From: Henckelia pumila
Lineage: Eukaryota > Streptophyta > Magnoliopsida > Lamiales > Gesneriaceae
Length of the DNA: 64,000 nucleotides
Direction of reading: 5' to 3'
NCBI RefSeq assembly: GCF_033568475.1
Contig: NC_133121.1
Coordinates: 133,084,375 to 133,148,374, forward strand
Shown here: in pieces, positions 13,023-25,993 of the stretch
How positions within the stretch are numbered: position 1 is the first letter of the stretch
How the letters are laid out: every line of letters starts with the position of its first letter
Notes under the pieces: model-generated
Databases searched by the model: none
What the model saw: only the letters and a program-made list of their open reading frames with translations
What the model was told of the DNA's origin: nothing
Program-made: the position numbers and the translations under genes

Positions 13023-13960
13023 ATAAATTGTATATCCATCTTATATATATTTACATGATGTAAGATTATCAGATACGAGAATTAAATTAGTTGTATGTGG
13101 ATGGAAGGATTTGTGTTCGTGTGATATCAAATCCATATATATAATATATCGTATCTATCGACAATATTACTCAAAATTAAAACAAAAAATTTTAAACTTT
13201 TTTATATGGATTTTTTTCATCAATTTCAAATCCACTTTCCAACTTAATCATTTAAAATTACGATCTAATTTTTGTCCATTCAACTAGGTCGCGAAACCAA
13301 TTACGATCACCTTCACTCCTACCAACCACAAGGCAACCCGGATCAATTGATTAAAAAAAAAAGAAATATTTAGGCCAATTGCTTCCGAAATTGACTTTTT
13401 TTTGTTCTAAATAATTTTATAATTAGTTGACCTCCTTGATTAGTTTCCTTCCATGTATTTTTATTTATTTATTGATTTAATTTTTTGGAGTTTAGTCGGG
13501 TCGAAAACCCAGATCTGTTCCCATGATTTCGAACCATACAATTGCTGATGATTATAATATATAATCTCCCGATCTTGATCTCACCCATATATCCCAATGG
13601 TTAGTATTATAATAAAGATATCCTCCAATTAGATTAATTAAATGCAAATCAAGATTAAAATTATTTTCCTCGTGCAAGTTGATATCGCAAGTCATATGAG
13701 TGTGACATGAGGTTTTGTGTAAAAAAAAAAAACTGCTTGTAAAATTTGAAACTACTCAATTTAAATTTAAAATATTGAAAAGGGAGAGTACAGATGAAAA
13801 TGGCACATATAGATGATCTGCAACACAAATTTTTTCTCATCTTTACACCGAACTGATTGTTTTCTAAATTTCTAAATAACAATGACTACGACGGCTGGAT
13901 CATAGGCTCGACTTTTGCGCGTAAATTGATATTCATTGCCGTCGACAGCAAAAAACTAGC
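13023..13960. other. Intergenic region and 3' flank of the gene ending at 13961
   Basis: AT-rich sequence with no supportable gene. The part nearest 13961 should hold the 3' UTR and poly(A) site of the minus-strand gene; TTTATT runs (AATAAA on the minus strand) are common here, so no single signal can be chosen. Confidence 0.4.
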
Positions 13961-16476
13961 TCAAGGTGTCTTTCCAAAGAGAGGTATGAGTTGTTTCTCC
14001 AACTCTACTAATCTGGAACAACCGGAAAATAGACCATGCGTGTGAAATTGGAATAAGCAGATAGAATTTTACAGATTCGGAGCACAAGAATATAATCATT
14101 TACTTACATCTCATATTTCCGTGAAGCTTCACTTTGTTTCGCTCTGTACATCTCGCTGCCTTTGGGTATGGTGCTAGAATTATTGCCTGCGACAATCGAC
14201 AAGCCATTAGAACTTCTTCATATGCAAAACAAAGGCAAAGCGTCCAAAAGTACTTACCCCACTGATTAAAAAATATATAGAAGAATTCAAGTAGGACATG
14301 TGCTATATGTCTATGCAGATGTCCTGATAACATGGATGACATAACCTTTGGGAAGATGAAAGATTTTCAATGGTCAAGATTGTTTCAAGTTAGTAATGAA
14401 GTTCAAAGCTTATTTCTACGAAGGACAAAAAGAAAAAAAGAAGATTCAATCCAATAGTTAAAGTACATGTAGAAACCACGGACATAGGTGTGGTTATTTG
14501 TTACACAACCAATTCAACAGTTTGCTCAACGATAATAATGCATCAGTTCCCATAGATACATGTTTGACAAATAAATTCAGTTACAAATTTATATTTGAGG
14601 GATTACCAGTAGATTGAGGAGACTCGGTAGCTTTCATTTGAATAGCCTGATGAACCCTAGTGGGAGGAGGCAACTTAGCAACAATCAATCCCTGATTAAT
14701 TTGGAAACACAATGAGAGTTAAGAGTCTATTTCACTCATCAAAACGATAAATGTTTTAAAATAGAAAACTAAATGGCAACTTGAGATCTTAAACAATGAA
14801 AGAAATAAAAGGGCATTAGCACGAAATGTGGCCAAGTGTCTTGTCCTACGCCAATCTGATTCCAACAAATAAAAAGAAAGATTGTCAAACTTCAAAACAT
14901 ACGAAAATCCCATGCCAATCTCATGCTTCCTAGTGCCTTCAAAAGATTCAAGCAAATATTTCTTCAGAGATTCAATATCCAAAAGGCTAATCCAAAAAAT
15001 GAATTGCATTTTCACCAGTGTGTTAGATGAAAGAGGCCATAGGCTATTTCACCTAGGGCAAAATTAAAAATGATGCTCACCAGCAACTTTGGAAATTTCA
15101 AAGCATTTAAAACAGTTTAAAAGTGAATGGCAAAATTACCTTCATCATTTTTTGGGGGGAAGAAAAACAGTAACTTGCACACGGCCACGATTATATTATA
15201 GCACTCTCCAAAACAAGAACTTTTTCTGAGAGATCAATGACAGAACAGTATCATCAAGTATCAGAAAAATCAGTTTCATTTGCTTCTGTTTTTGAGATTC
15301 TCCAAACCAAAAACCTAATTGTTGAAGGGTCTTTTTTTAAGGTGGTTTTGGCTTGAAGATGATGGCAGTGAGTTCTATCAAATCCAATTTCTTGCCTAAG
15401 TTTTGTTGCTTGCCATGATGACGATGGAGGGTGTGGAGAAAATGCATATGGTATTAAAAATTGTTGTGGTGCCCTTGATCGCGTATGTGAAAGAGGTGGC
15501 AGAGAGGAGAGGTAGCAGCAATTACATCTGGTAGAGGACTGAGCGTAAGGTGGCATCATAATTTTCCGTGCAGAGGCTTTGGAGTGGCTCGATCGATATA
15601 CGATACTGGGGGCAGAACTGCTATTGTGAAGAGGGCAGTTTGGCTAGGGTGTACTGGCATGACTGAGACTGAGATGGCACATGTTATGATGATGTATCTC
15701 CAGGGAAGTAAGGGTACTCGAGGTTGTAGCTGGTGCGGTAACTATGGCAGTGGAGGATGACTGATTCACACTTCTATGAATGGCATTCATAGCAGTGAAT
15801 TTCGAAAATAGAGTGTATAAGAATTGTGAATTTTGATTTTTCTGCGGCCACCATATAGTACCTTAAAGCCTTTTTCCCTCACTTTCTTATAGTTAATTTC
15901 TTATAAAAATGAAAGAATTAGAGAACCACAAGAAGCACAAAGAACTCCAATTTCCGCAATAATAAGGTAATCATTTGAGCAAACGAGTAGAGAGCACATC
16001 AACTTGAAAAAACTTTAAAAAAAAATCTAATTTTTATGTTCAATTTATCAAAAAACAAAAAGAGTTGAGGCAAATCAATTTCCTCGCCCGACTACATTTC
16101 AATCCGCTAACAAGCATTGTCATCTTAGAAACACGAGAAAAAAAAAAACCTGTTTTTCCTTTCGCTTCAAAATCTTTACATGACACTTCTTTATGTAATG
16201 CATCAAATGGTAGCGCGAATGCCTTGCAAACAGATGATCTCTAATTTCTGTGTTAGCATTCAGCCAATCTGATACGTCTGCTGACTTAATTACCTCATCA
16301 GTGTCCAGTGATTCTAGCCAAGAATACACTGGCATCCATTGATCGGTACGCTGAAATCTGTGATCGTACAATTTCTCCTGTTCAAGAACAAATTCAGAGC
16401 TTTAACAGTAAAATTTACAAAATCGCAAAATTATAGATGAAAAGGGAAATTGATTGTAGTAAACGGGAATTACCAT
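13961..16476 (-). CDS. Small plant protein of unknown function, 148 aa, five exons
   Basis: Coding exons 16476-16474 (the ATG only), 16377-16150, 14691-14607, 14186-14108 and 14012-13961 join in phase with GT-AG borders to 148 residues plus a TGA stop. I do not recognise the family. The first half is acidic and aromatic (DQWMPVYSWLESLDTDEV, then DVSDWLNANTEIRDHLFARH) and leads into a histidine- and lysine-rich helix (HLMHYIKKCHVKILKRKEKQ). The middle is a proline/serine-rich linker (AKLPPPTRVHQ) and the end a short helix finishing LEKQLIPLFGKTP. No signal peptide or membrane segment is visible. The start is chosen because the frame needed by exon 2 has no other ATG in exon 1 and the context CCTATGG is good. 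The exon model is well supported; the function is not known. Confidence 0.8.
15254..15790. other. GC-richer open tract inside intron 2 of the 148-aa gene
   Basis: This part of the 1.46-kb intron is less AT-rich than its surroundings and holds an open frame of about 100 codons on the minus strand (15559-15254) and a 50-codon open frame on the plus strand (near 15602-15760). Neither resembles a family I know, and neither fits the phase of the flanking exons as a cassette. It may be an alternative exon, a captured gene fragment or an old insertion. Confidence 0.3.
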
Positions 16477-16910
16477 AGGTTGTTGTTCGGAAGTGGCGGC
16501 GATTCGGTGGGTGAAAAGCTGTAAACTTGCCGCGATGCGGCTGCAGAAGAGGGGGTGAAAATATGAAAATGGTCCCTACACTTTTGCTTAAATATATTTG
16601 TGGTACTTCTTTCCTTGAGTTCTTGAATTTTGACTTCATTTCGATTAAGTTTATTTGAACAGGGAATCAAAATCAAAATCAAAAGTTCAAAACCATTATT
16701 TAGGTTGTATTTGAGAAAACTTTTAGAAAAACTTTTAAAATTTTTTTTAACAAAATTTCAAAATTTTGTGAAATAAAAACAAAAAAGTGATTCCTAGAAG
16801 ATACACTTGTGATATTGAACTCGATATAAACTCTCAATGCAAACATCAATCTTCTAACAAGAAAGCTCGTTTCATGACGTAGTTCAATATATGCGTGAAA
16901 ATATTTTAAC

Positions 16911-17158
16911 TCAAAAAGGGTTGATTTCGAAGGAGATTTCATCTCACATGCGTCAGAGGCCCATTGACTCATGCGGAGTTAAATCGAGGATGTGCATAAG
17001 TGACAAGGATCTGAGGGAGGGAGCAACATAGCCAACCCAGAGCATACCCACAATATTTCAACAAGAAATATGCTCCACACGAGGATCGAACCCACAACGC
17101 TGAAAAATTTCTTCTCACGTTACCTCATGTCTTACCAACTCGCCCATGCTCCTATAAA
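16911..17158 (-). mobile_element. tRNA-derived SINE with 17-bp target-site duplications
   Basis: Read on the minus strand from 17158, the element opens with an A-box-like block (GGGCGAGTTGGTAAGACATG) and about 40 nt later a B box (GTGGGTTCGATCC), the internal RNA polymerase III promoter of tRNA-derived SINEs. It is bracketed by CGTGAAAATATTTTAAC (16894-16910) and CGTGATAATATTTTAAC (17159-17175), direct repeats of 17 bp with one mismatch. The 248-bp body fits plant SINEs. It sits in the divergent region between the 148-aa gene and HVA22. Confidence 0.85.
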
Positions 17159-17327
17159 CGTGATAATATTTTAACACCGTGAAATAAAATGAGCGAAGGG
17201 TATATTACTCATTTGATCTACAGGAGAAAAAAAACAATCAATGCAAATATCGGTAAATATCATTATTAATTTTTTTAAAAAAAAACACACACAAAAAAAA
17301 AAGGGTCGTTATTTTTTATTTTTTTTA

Positions 17328-17440
17328 GTGACGTGGGAACCCGTAGCCGCTACTTCCGGTGTGCACTAGGTAAAACTCCAGACTAACGCAATAGCCTGCA
17401 AAATAGGTTAGTCTGTTAAACCACACTAGACAAACTCTGT
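17328..17440 (-). mobile_element. Retroposon 3'-end-like dispersed repeat, copy 1
   Basis: Read on the minus strand, the block TGCGTTAGTCTGGAGTTTTA, ACCTAGTGCACACCG and GCTACGGGTTCCCACGTCA is followed by an A-rich tail at 17327-17310. The same block, in plus orientation, recurs at 29440-29508. The shared unit plus A-rich tail suggest the 3' end of a non-LTR retroposon; the class is inferred. Confidence 0.55.
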
Positions 17441-17612
17441 GTAACATGCTAGTTCAAAAAAATATTGACAAAAAAAATCGAACTCCTCCCTCTAACAAAA
17501 AATTCACTTACTTCACTAACTCCACTTCACCAACTTTGAACATAGTTATTATTCTTTTTCTTTATTACAGTGGTCAGTGCATGCTGCTTTCATACCACAT
17601 GACAATTGACAG

Positions 17613-17621
17613 CCACGTGTC
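17613..17621 (+). promoter_or_regulatory. ABRE/G-box in the HVA22 promoter
   Basis: CCACGTGTC, a G-box containing the ACGTGTC ABRE core, lies about 175 bp before the HVA22 start codon. Barley HVA22 is the founding ABA-inducible member and is driven by an ACGT-core ABRE with a coupling element, so the position is suggestive. Activity here is inference. Confidence 0.55.
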
Positions 17622-17793
17622 GCTCTGCTTTCGTCCGCACACGCTTTACACTTTACTCTTTTGCATTCGAATAATAATATTACTTTTAACCAATTTTGGT
17701 TTTTGAATTTCTGGAAACATCCTGAGCGCACTCCACCAGATCAAGAAAAACACAACCTAAACAGCCAAAAATCAATCTTTTTTCTTCTCGCAT

Positions 17794-20447
17794 ATGGGGG
17801 GATCTGGAGCCGGAACCTTCCTGAAAGTGCTGGCCAGCAATTTCGACGTTCTTGCTGGGTAATTCCGCACTAAATCTTGGTTTTATCTCCATCTGAGTGT
17901 GGTGGTCTTGAGCTGTTCGTGGGCTATTGATTTGATGTGGCGGGTTTCGCTTTTGATTTACAATAATGTCATGTTTGTGGGTTTACAGTAATTGATCCCT
18001 GATATGACAAAATTCATGTCTTTTGAATTTTTTTTCTTGTAAATGTGTTGAGATTTTTGGTTTCTTATTATTAAATTTTTGTTTGTTTATGTTTGCAGGC
18101 CTGTCGTTAGTCTGGTTTATCCTCTGTAAGTTTGATTATTTGAGTTTTAGTGACCACTTGTTCCAACTATATGCTGTAATAAAAAAGATATTTGATTTGT
18201 GAGTGATAGTTTTTTTATTTTATTTTTGTGTATTCGGTAGATAATGTTTTAGGTTAATTGATGTGCACTTTTGAGTTTGTGTGCAGATATGCATCAATTA
18301 GGGCAATTGAGACGAAATCGCCTGTGGATGATCAGCAATGGCTTACTTATTGGGTGCTTTACTCTATGATTACACTTTTTGAGCTTACTTTCGCAAAGCT
18401 TATCGAATGGTAAGCATTTCGGTTTGTGTTCTTTTTTTTTGAGCCAGTGGAATTTGTAGCAATTATGGGTTTTTGTGGTGACATTTTACATGGAGTACTT
18501 GTTTTGATAGCTTGGCTACCAACATTCAAAAGAAGCTGTGTAGGATAGCTGGATAGGGGTGTTTGGATGAGATTTAATTTTTTAATATCCGTGCGTTTCT
18601 CCTTTTCTTTTTGGGTGCAAGCTTAGTTAATAACGAGAGTATAATTTGTGTTTTGAGTGCAAGCTTAATGAGAATATTCACATGGAACTGAGAGATGAGA
18701 TGTAGGCAACAGTTGAAAAATTAAACATATATAAGCCTGTTTTGTTTCTGAATGTTGTGGTACTGTTTGATGATTTTATTGATATGGAAAACTTATTGAT
18801 TCACTTTTTTCGTATGCTTAATTGCATTTTCTTAATTTGGCAAGTCCTCTTCCATATAGGCTAAGCTAACGTTGGCTGCAAAAAAATCTAGCACGTGTAT
18901 GTTTTTTCACTGATTCTCTGAATATACGAATCATTTTGCTGGTGAATGTACTAGGATACTGTGAGTAATGAGGTTGGAATTAACTTCTAGATGGATATAG
19001 TTACCACATGTTCTTTTGTTATGGTAGGACATTTTTTTTTTCTAATTTACACCGGTTTTAGATTATGGGAAAAATTTGATTGTTGTAATTAGGAAAGTAT
19101 TGGATCGACGATCAGGTAATTGTTAGTCTATCGAGATTATAGATCAATTGATGGAATTATATAATGTGAGTTATGTAACTACCTGAACGCTTATGTACTT
19201 GTTCGTTCGTTTGTCTTGGTGTGTCTGTTGTACTTGTAATCTCATCTTCGTGAGTAATACAATTTTGATTTATGGATAAAAACAAGAAAGTTGCATAATG
19301 CCAGTCACATATGTGAGCTAGTTATAAACATTGGACACTAAAGTCAAACAATGATTGGTTATGCGGTTGAAGAAACACAATTTTCTTATGTTAAGTAGGT
19401 GCACCCGTACTTGATAGGCTTTGGGTGGAATCTTTCAAGGCACTTTTACAAAAAGTAATCATTTAAAATCGACTAATTCCTATATAGCACTCAAAATTTA
19501 TGGTCAAATCCGAATCAATCCAACTAAACATAGCCTGAAAGAACTTTGTATGATTTTAATTTATTATTATTTTTTTACCTGTTTTTCGCCTGGCTAGTGT
19601 CTGTATGGCTGATAAATCACACCAATTATCACCGTTGTAGCACCGCCTCAATTATTATGGCGTTCAAGTAATCTGAGAGGGGATTTGTTTCTACATATAT
19701 CATTCTTAAAGCTCTGATAGCTCTTTAACCATCTTATTGCACATTCGGAATTCCATTTTGTGGTGGAGCTATTGCTTTTCAAGGAAAATGTATTGGGTCC
19801 GAGTCACATGGAACCACTTATGTGATTGTAAAAGAAAAAATCGTTTCTTTTCCCGTGCAAGGAAAGATGCGATAGATCTGAATGGTTCCAGGTCTACTAA
19901 CATTGAGTGCCTTGCGAAGTACTTCCTATGAGATTTGTTCTTCACACAAAAATTTACATTCTTCGTTTACTGTTGCTAGATATGTAATATGTAACTCTGG
20001 TCGCGAATTTTATCGTGTTCCAGGATACCGTTTTGGCATTATACGAAGCTAATATTCACCTGCTGGTTAGTTATACCATACTTCAGTGGGGCTGCATATG
20101 TCTACGAGCATTTTGTTAGGCCTTACTTGGTAACCAGGCAAAAGAGTGTTAACATATGGTATGTCCCACGGAAGAAGGATGTGTTTAGCAAGCCAGATGA
20201 CATCCTAACTGCAGCAGAGAAATATATCGAGGAAAATGGTCCCGACGCATTTGAAAAGATGATCCATCGGGTACATGTGAAAACTTACACAAGCTATGAG
20301 TAGCTCTGTGTTTTCTTTGCATGAGTATTCTCTGATTTAAGTTCGATCTATATTTGTTTTATACAGGCTAACAGAGAAACTACGTCTAAGGGCAGCCATT
20401 ACACTTTCTACGACGACAACTACAGGTACGAGGATGACAGGTACTGA
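17794..20447 (+). CDS. HVA22-like protein (TB2/DP1/REEP family), HVA22a type
   Basis: Five exons, 17794-17858, 18099-18125, 18287-18409, 20024-20270 and 20367-20447, join with GT-AG borders and matching phases to 180 residues. The TB2/DP1/HVA22 domain spans about residues 22-105: GPVVSLVYPLYASIRAIE, the QQWLTYWVLYSMITLFE hydrophobic hairpin, and WIPFWHYTKLIFTCWLVIPY followed by GAAYVYEHFVRPYL. Such hairpins shape ER tubules and regulate vesicle traffic in the REEP/Yop1 family; plant members are often induced by ABA and stress. The C-terminal tail is hydrophilic and ends in a tyrosine/aspartate-rich stretch (TFYDDNYRYEDDRY). Length agrees with Arabidopsis HVA22a (about 177). The third intron is 1.6 kb. 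The gene is divergent from the 148-aa gene. Confidence 0.95.
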
Positions 20448-21247
20448 TCATTGTTGAGTTTCGTGTTCTACCTGTCTTGTACATGGTTACCTAGTGAAAC
20501 ATGGCCTGGTAGCATCGGACCATATCGACCGTGTGTTTTCTAGACACCCGTTTTCAATGTTGTGGTAGACTGGAAGATCTCTTTTCTAGTATCTGTCTGG
20601 TTGTTAATCTAATGTATGTGCATGTTCTATAATGAAATCTGGTTTGTTTGTTGCCATAATTTTGTTGTGCTTTCATGCTCTTTGTGCAAAAGCAGCTTCA
20701 AGAAGTTGTGAGGAGAAAATAATATATTTAAATAAAGCATTGTTTTGGTGCGGCTAACCTTTACGAATTTCATTATCCACTCGATTTTCTCATAGATTTA
20801 TACAACAATGCCCACGAATAGGAAAAGCTAACTTTGAAATGTTTCAATTTTGAGATTAATATTCTAATCACAAGAGAACTTATTTCACCCATTTTCAATT
20901 TTTCATATGGAGGAATCATAATACTACTTTTTTCTCCAAATTATCTCACACAGAAAAATTGAGTTTTTTGAATTAAAAAAAATTCTGTCTAGTCTGCCAA
21001 TCACCTATTTTTCAGTTAAGATAAGATAAGAAATAATTTTTTTAAAACAATCCAAAATGATTATATTGCTGTCTAGATAAGTTTAGTTAACTTTTATGCT
21101 AATAACCGAGTGTTAGTAATAACCTCTCCTTTATCAGTATTTTTACCATATGTTTTCAATTATTTTATGTTATCAACTATATGCATATAATCAGGAATCG
21201 ACCCAAATTTGATTTTAAATTCTGAAGTAAAATGCACATTTAACTCG

Positions 21248-21282
<35 letters not shown>

Positions 21283-24200
21283 CACACACACATACGTTGA
21301 ATTATATATATAAAAAACATACGTTACACTCAATTCAATTACTATCCGGTATCATTTTAAAATATAGGTGTAAATAAAATCACAAGTTTCCGGTTAAAAA
21401 AATAAGTAAAGAAAAATTTCTTAAAATTCAACCATTTCTTACTCCGGTCAGAAAAATTAATCGATTCTCCGTTCGATCCATCTCTTTATTTACTTTCACT
21501 GATCTGGGTCTGCTCAATAAAGCAAATAATTTTTTCGATTTGTTAAAAAAAATTCCCAAATTCCATTTTAAATTTCGATACGTGCTGAATAACCTTTTAG
21601 ATTTACCAATAGTTTGCAAATCACATCAGTCAAGTAAGTACAATAAACTCGTTCCAAAAAATATTAATAAAGAAAATCAACATCGTGACCATGAAATCAA
21701 CATTTTTCCTTTCTACCCAATGGCGAATCCAAGCTAGCTAGCTAGCTGTGACACAATACAATGTCGTATGCTGTAACAATAAGGCTAATTTAATTTAATT
21801 TTAATTTCCAAAATAAAAGACAAGTTCAACTCTCCCAATAAATTTGATACTCCAGTACAATAATTGGACGTAGCTGGAGAGACGTCAATATCAACAGTGG
21901 GCCTTTTGAGTTGAAAGAAACATTAATCATAACACCCCATAACCAAAATCATCATATTTAAATTAGTGTGGGCACTTTAAATCCCCAAATTTAGCAAATC
22001 TTGTTTATGTTAACTACCTAGGGGGAAGATTTGCTCCCAAATATGCTGCAAACTGCTCAATTTTTTGTCACATTCACATGATTAAGTGGCCCCATAACCA
22101 TTTAAACGCCAGCTATTAACGACTAAATATCTCACTAATGTAATGACGTATAATAATATGCTAAAAAAAAATTCGATACCGCCTGCTATGGGGGTTGGAT
22201 TTATTTAGGAGACAATTTCGTGCTATGTTAAGCTTAGAGGATTTCATTTATTGGGGCCGATTTGTTGTGAGAATTGGTTCCAATGCATGTGCATTTTCTT
22301 GCTACCTAATGACAAATTCAATGTGAATATTATGATGGCTAGACACCGATGTTCCACTCATAAACCAATAAGCTTGCTCAACCACGACTAAGGTTGGTTA
22401 TATGTATAAATTTGTGTTTTTTTATGTTTGACATTCTACTAACACAAAAGCTATACATCTCATATATGTACATGCAAATAAAAACTCTTATAAGACCGTC
22501 TCTGGTTAATTTTGTGAAACGAATCTTATATTTGATCCGACCCTTGAAAAATATTCTTTCCAACTAAAAAAATATCACTTTTTATTGTAGATATAGATTG
22601 AATCCATCTCACACGGTTATAGATATGTGAGGCCATTTCAATAAATATATATATTATAAATAATTTGTCTATTAGACAAAAGAGGACATCATCTCTCTCT
22701 TTTTTTTTCCCCAAAATTGTCCTTATATGATATATATATATTATACTTTTGTTTTTTGTTTTTTAATTTTGACATTTTAAATTGCAGTTTCGCCTCTCGA
22801 TAAATTTTACAACTATTATATACTCCTATTTTAATATAAATCAAACTAATTAAAAAAATATTATACAAGTACGTAACGCTGGCACCGATACATTATTATA
22901 TATAATTTTCTTTGGTTTGTTTCATGGGAAGGTATTAAATTTATTTATGAAATTTAGGTACAAAATATTGAGATTCACCTCCACCTAATTGGAAACTTGA
23001 GAGGAAAATAATTAGACTTTTTGAGTTATATATATATATTGGTTGCTAATTTTGGAAAATCAAATGGAATTTTTTAATGAGAAATTGTTGGCCACGTGTG
23101 GGCATCAATTGCACGCCTCTACTATGCTATGCGACAATTTAAACGAGATTTAATGCGAACTTTTACCATCAAGTATTATTTTTGATGCCTCCACGGCCGC
23201 TTGGCAATTTTTGTGTAACAAAAACATGTTAAAAGTATTAGTCAAAAGGGAAAAAAGAAAAAGCTAAAAGTTGAATGGTTCAATTTGGGAAATTATCACA
23301 TTATTACAAATCAATTCTTTAAAGAAGAAAAGAAAAGAACAAAACAAAAAAAAGGAAAGGAAAGGAAAATTGTCTAATATATCCTTGACAGCTCAGATCT
23401 TAAGTCTAAAATTTTAAATTATCGATTAATTTACTTTCGTAAATATTTAATTTCCCAAAAAATCATCAAATTTTGATTAAAATCTTCTGCATTGGTTACC
23501 CTTACCAGGCTGCATGCATAGAATATAGAAATAACAATCGGGATTCCACACGTGCAAAAATACAACTTTATCATCATCACTATGTTTTTTGAATAATTAC
23601 AACTTTAAATTTCAAGATTCAACTTTAACAAGAATCTACCCAAAAAATAGTTAAAATAGATGATAATAATAAAAGTTTAGTATCTGTGTTTTTCAAGGAA
23701 AGGAGGTCTTATTATTTTTTTTTCCTTCAAACGGAAGAATATAAACAACAGAAAGGACAAGGATGTATAAAAGGTGATTGTTACTACCTTAGAAACCAAG
23801 TTTCTTAAATCTAATTAATACGAAGCCAACTGAGTAAACCCTAGTTCCTTTGTTAATTTAACTCTAAAATATCATTTAGTCTCGGGTTTTGGAGTAAAAA
23901 TAAATCCTATATATATTTTTTTTAAAAAAATTATGGGTGACATGATGTTACTACAATAAACAATTATCAACAATCCGAATCTTTAAAAACCGTGTATTTT
24001 TTTTTTTTAAATCTATCGTATGATTCCGCCATAGATTGTAAATTCACCATCTAAAATGGTATATTTGAGTTTGACATACAATGTAAGATTCATTTGAATT
24101 TACTATGCTGCAAGGTGAGATAGTGAAAAAAAATTTTAATCCATCCAACTAAACATATTATTATTTATTCATAATCAATTTATATCCTATCAAATTATCT

Positions 24201-24719
24201 TAATAATCATACTTTAAAGTTTAATCTATCCTTGCTCAATCCCATAATTTAAAGTAAACGCAGTCTATATATATATAAATATATATAACAAATATGATTA
24301 TATATACATTGATTCCCATCATAGAATGCATCGCTAATTAATGATTGTCATCAACACGAAGTTGAGTGGCAAAACTCTAAGAAAATGTGGTTCATTGATG
24401 AGATGATGAATAATGTGTGACATAAAAATAACAAATCAATATACTTAGATAAGATAATGGTGTATGACACTAATTCTTTCTAAAACTTGACTAGTATATT
24501 AAATAAAACAACGATTATTAATCAATCAATATTTTATCTTTTGTTTAACAAGTTAGCAATTGATTTTGAAGTGGGATCAAGGTAACATCACAATTTGGCA
24601 AAACTATTGAAGATTCCACACCTTTTTTTTTTTTTTTTTTTAATTTCCTCTTTTTTTCTTTTTTAGCAAATTCTTACACATTTTTTTTAGAAAAAAACAA
24701 AGAACTAATCATTCAGTGA
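20448..24719. other. Gene-free AT-rich region downstream of HVA22
   Basis: No supportable gene. The start should hold the HVA22 3' UTR. Further on are a TA/TATA run at about 21249-21275, a copy of the GAGACGGTCTC repeat family at about 22485-22620, purine-rich runs near 23310-23370 and long T runs near 24000 and 24620. Open frames here are short and of low complexity. Confidence 0.55.
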
Positions 24720-24732
24720 GCCCATTAAAGAA

Positions 24733-24984
24733 TGGGCCCACATAATTCCAACGGTCCAGATTAAATATAAACGTGGGCCAGTCTAAACCCACCACCGATC
24801 CTCATGGCGCCAGCGATGCCTACCTCTAATTTATATATGCATAAAAGAAAGAGTGATCCATCTGTTGCTCATTGATGAATTGTACTCAATGGTTAAGCCA
24901 ATCTCCAGCATGTGGGCCTCACCACCTGAGAACACCTGCATCTGTTCAGATATGGGCCCCCACTAAGCCCAATTACCCGGCCCA
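24733..24984. promoter_or_regulatory. Cluster of site II (TGGGCY) elements
   Basis: Six TGGGCC/TGGGCT cores occur in about 250 bp: 24733-24738 (within the palindrome TGGGCCCA), 24774-24779, 24913-24918, 24953-24958, and on the minus strand 24966-24971 and 24979-24984. The stretch is clearly GC-richer than its surroundings and includes a TATA-like TTTATATATGC near 24830. Site II motifs are bound by class I TCP proteins in plants. No open reading frame follows, so what it would control is unknown; the TCP gene's 3' end lies 1 kb to the right. Confidence 0.4.
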
Positions 24985-25993
24985 CCACTCCTCCAAGAAC
25001 ACTTGACCACAGTATGCTGTAAAACATTACATCCCCATATTTTCATTGCAAAGAGAGAGAGATAGTGAGAGTCATATCATATTAAAAAGTTCCCTATGTT
25101 CCTTAACTCAAGTTTTATTTATTTCCCTAACTAGTAAAATTTAAGGGTGGTCCACTTGTGTTTTTGGACACATTAAGTGTTCACAAAGTTAAAACAAGAT
25201 ACCATTCATTATATACATGTTGAAATCTTTGGTACTTCAAAGCCGTTGAATCAATATCTTTTGGTTTTATATTTTTATATATATGCAAAAAAAAATCATT
25301 CGATTTAAGCTCAATCGCAATCATTCGATTGCTAAAAACAATTAAAAAAATGAAAATATCATTTTCGTTTCTTCAAGATATATGAGTAAAAAGATTTAAA
25401 TTGCATGGTGGAATCAAACGACATGTATGATGTATAACTAATATAATTTCGAAATTGAAATATGAAATCCCTTATGCAATAAGAATATATTTTCATCAAA
25501 AACATACATGGAATCTGAGTCACGTGTGAGTGATTGTCCCAACCAATAGTCAAGAGGTGGAAATGCCTCACGGTTTAGAAACAAAATTGGAAAAGAAGGG
25601 ACGAAATGACAACTTTACAATATGCTCAAAAATTATGCAAAAGAAGTAAAATATAACCAAAAATCATAAACAAGAGTTCTCTCAAAACAATAATGACATT
25701 AATCAAATATCGTGTGACAATATAATTTTTTTTAAAAAAAGAGAGAAAATCAAATGTGGGCTTATCACAAAACCAACATCCAAAATCCCAATGTCAAAAA
25801 AAAAGAAGGAAAAAAAAACCAAACTCTAATTTCATCATATTTAATCACACAAAAATTAGGACCTCATCAAGAATAGGAGAAAAAAAATATTTAGAATAAA
25901 AATAAAATTAAAAAACTACTTAATCAAGCCTCACGTGTGTGCTTTTACACAACCAATTAAACAACACCGAGTTGGCGGCAGATTTGTAATCAT

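Noticed and set aside
14719-15067. Overlapping open frames of 60-98 codons on both strands
   Set aside because: They fall in the intron of the 148-aa gene, overlap each other and show no coding bias.
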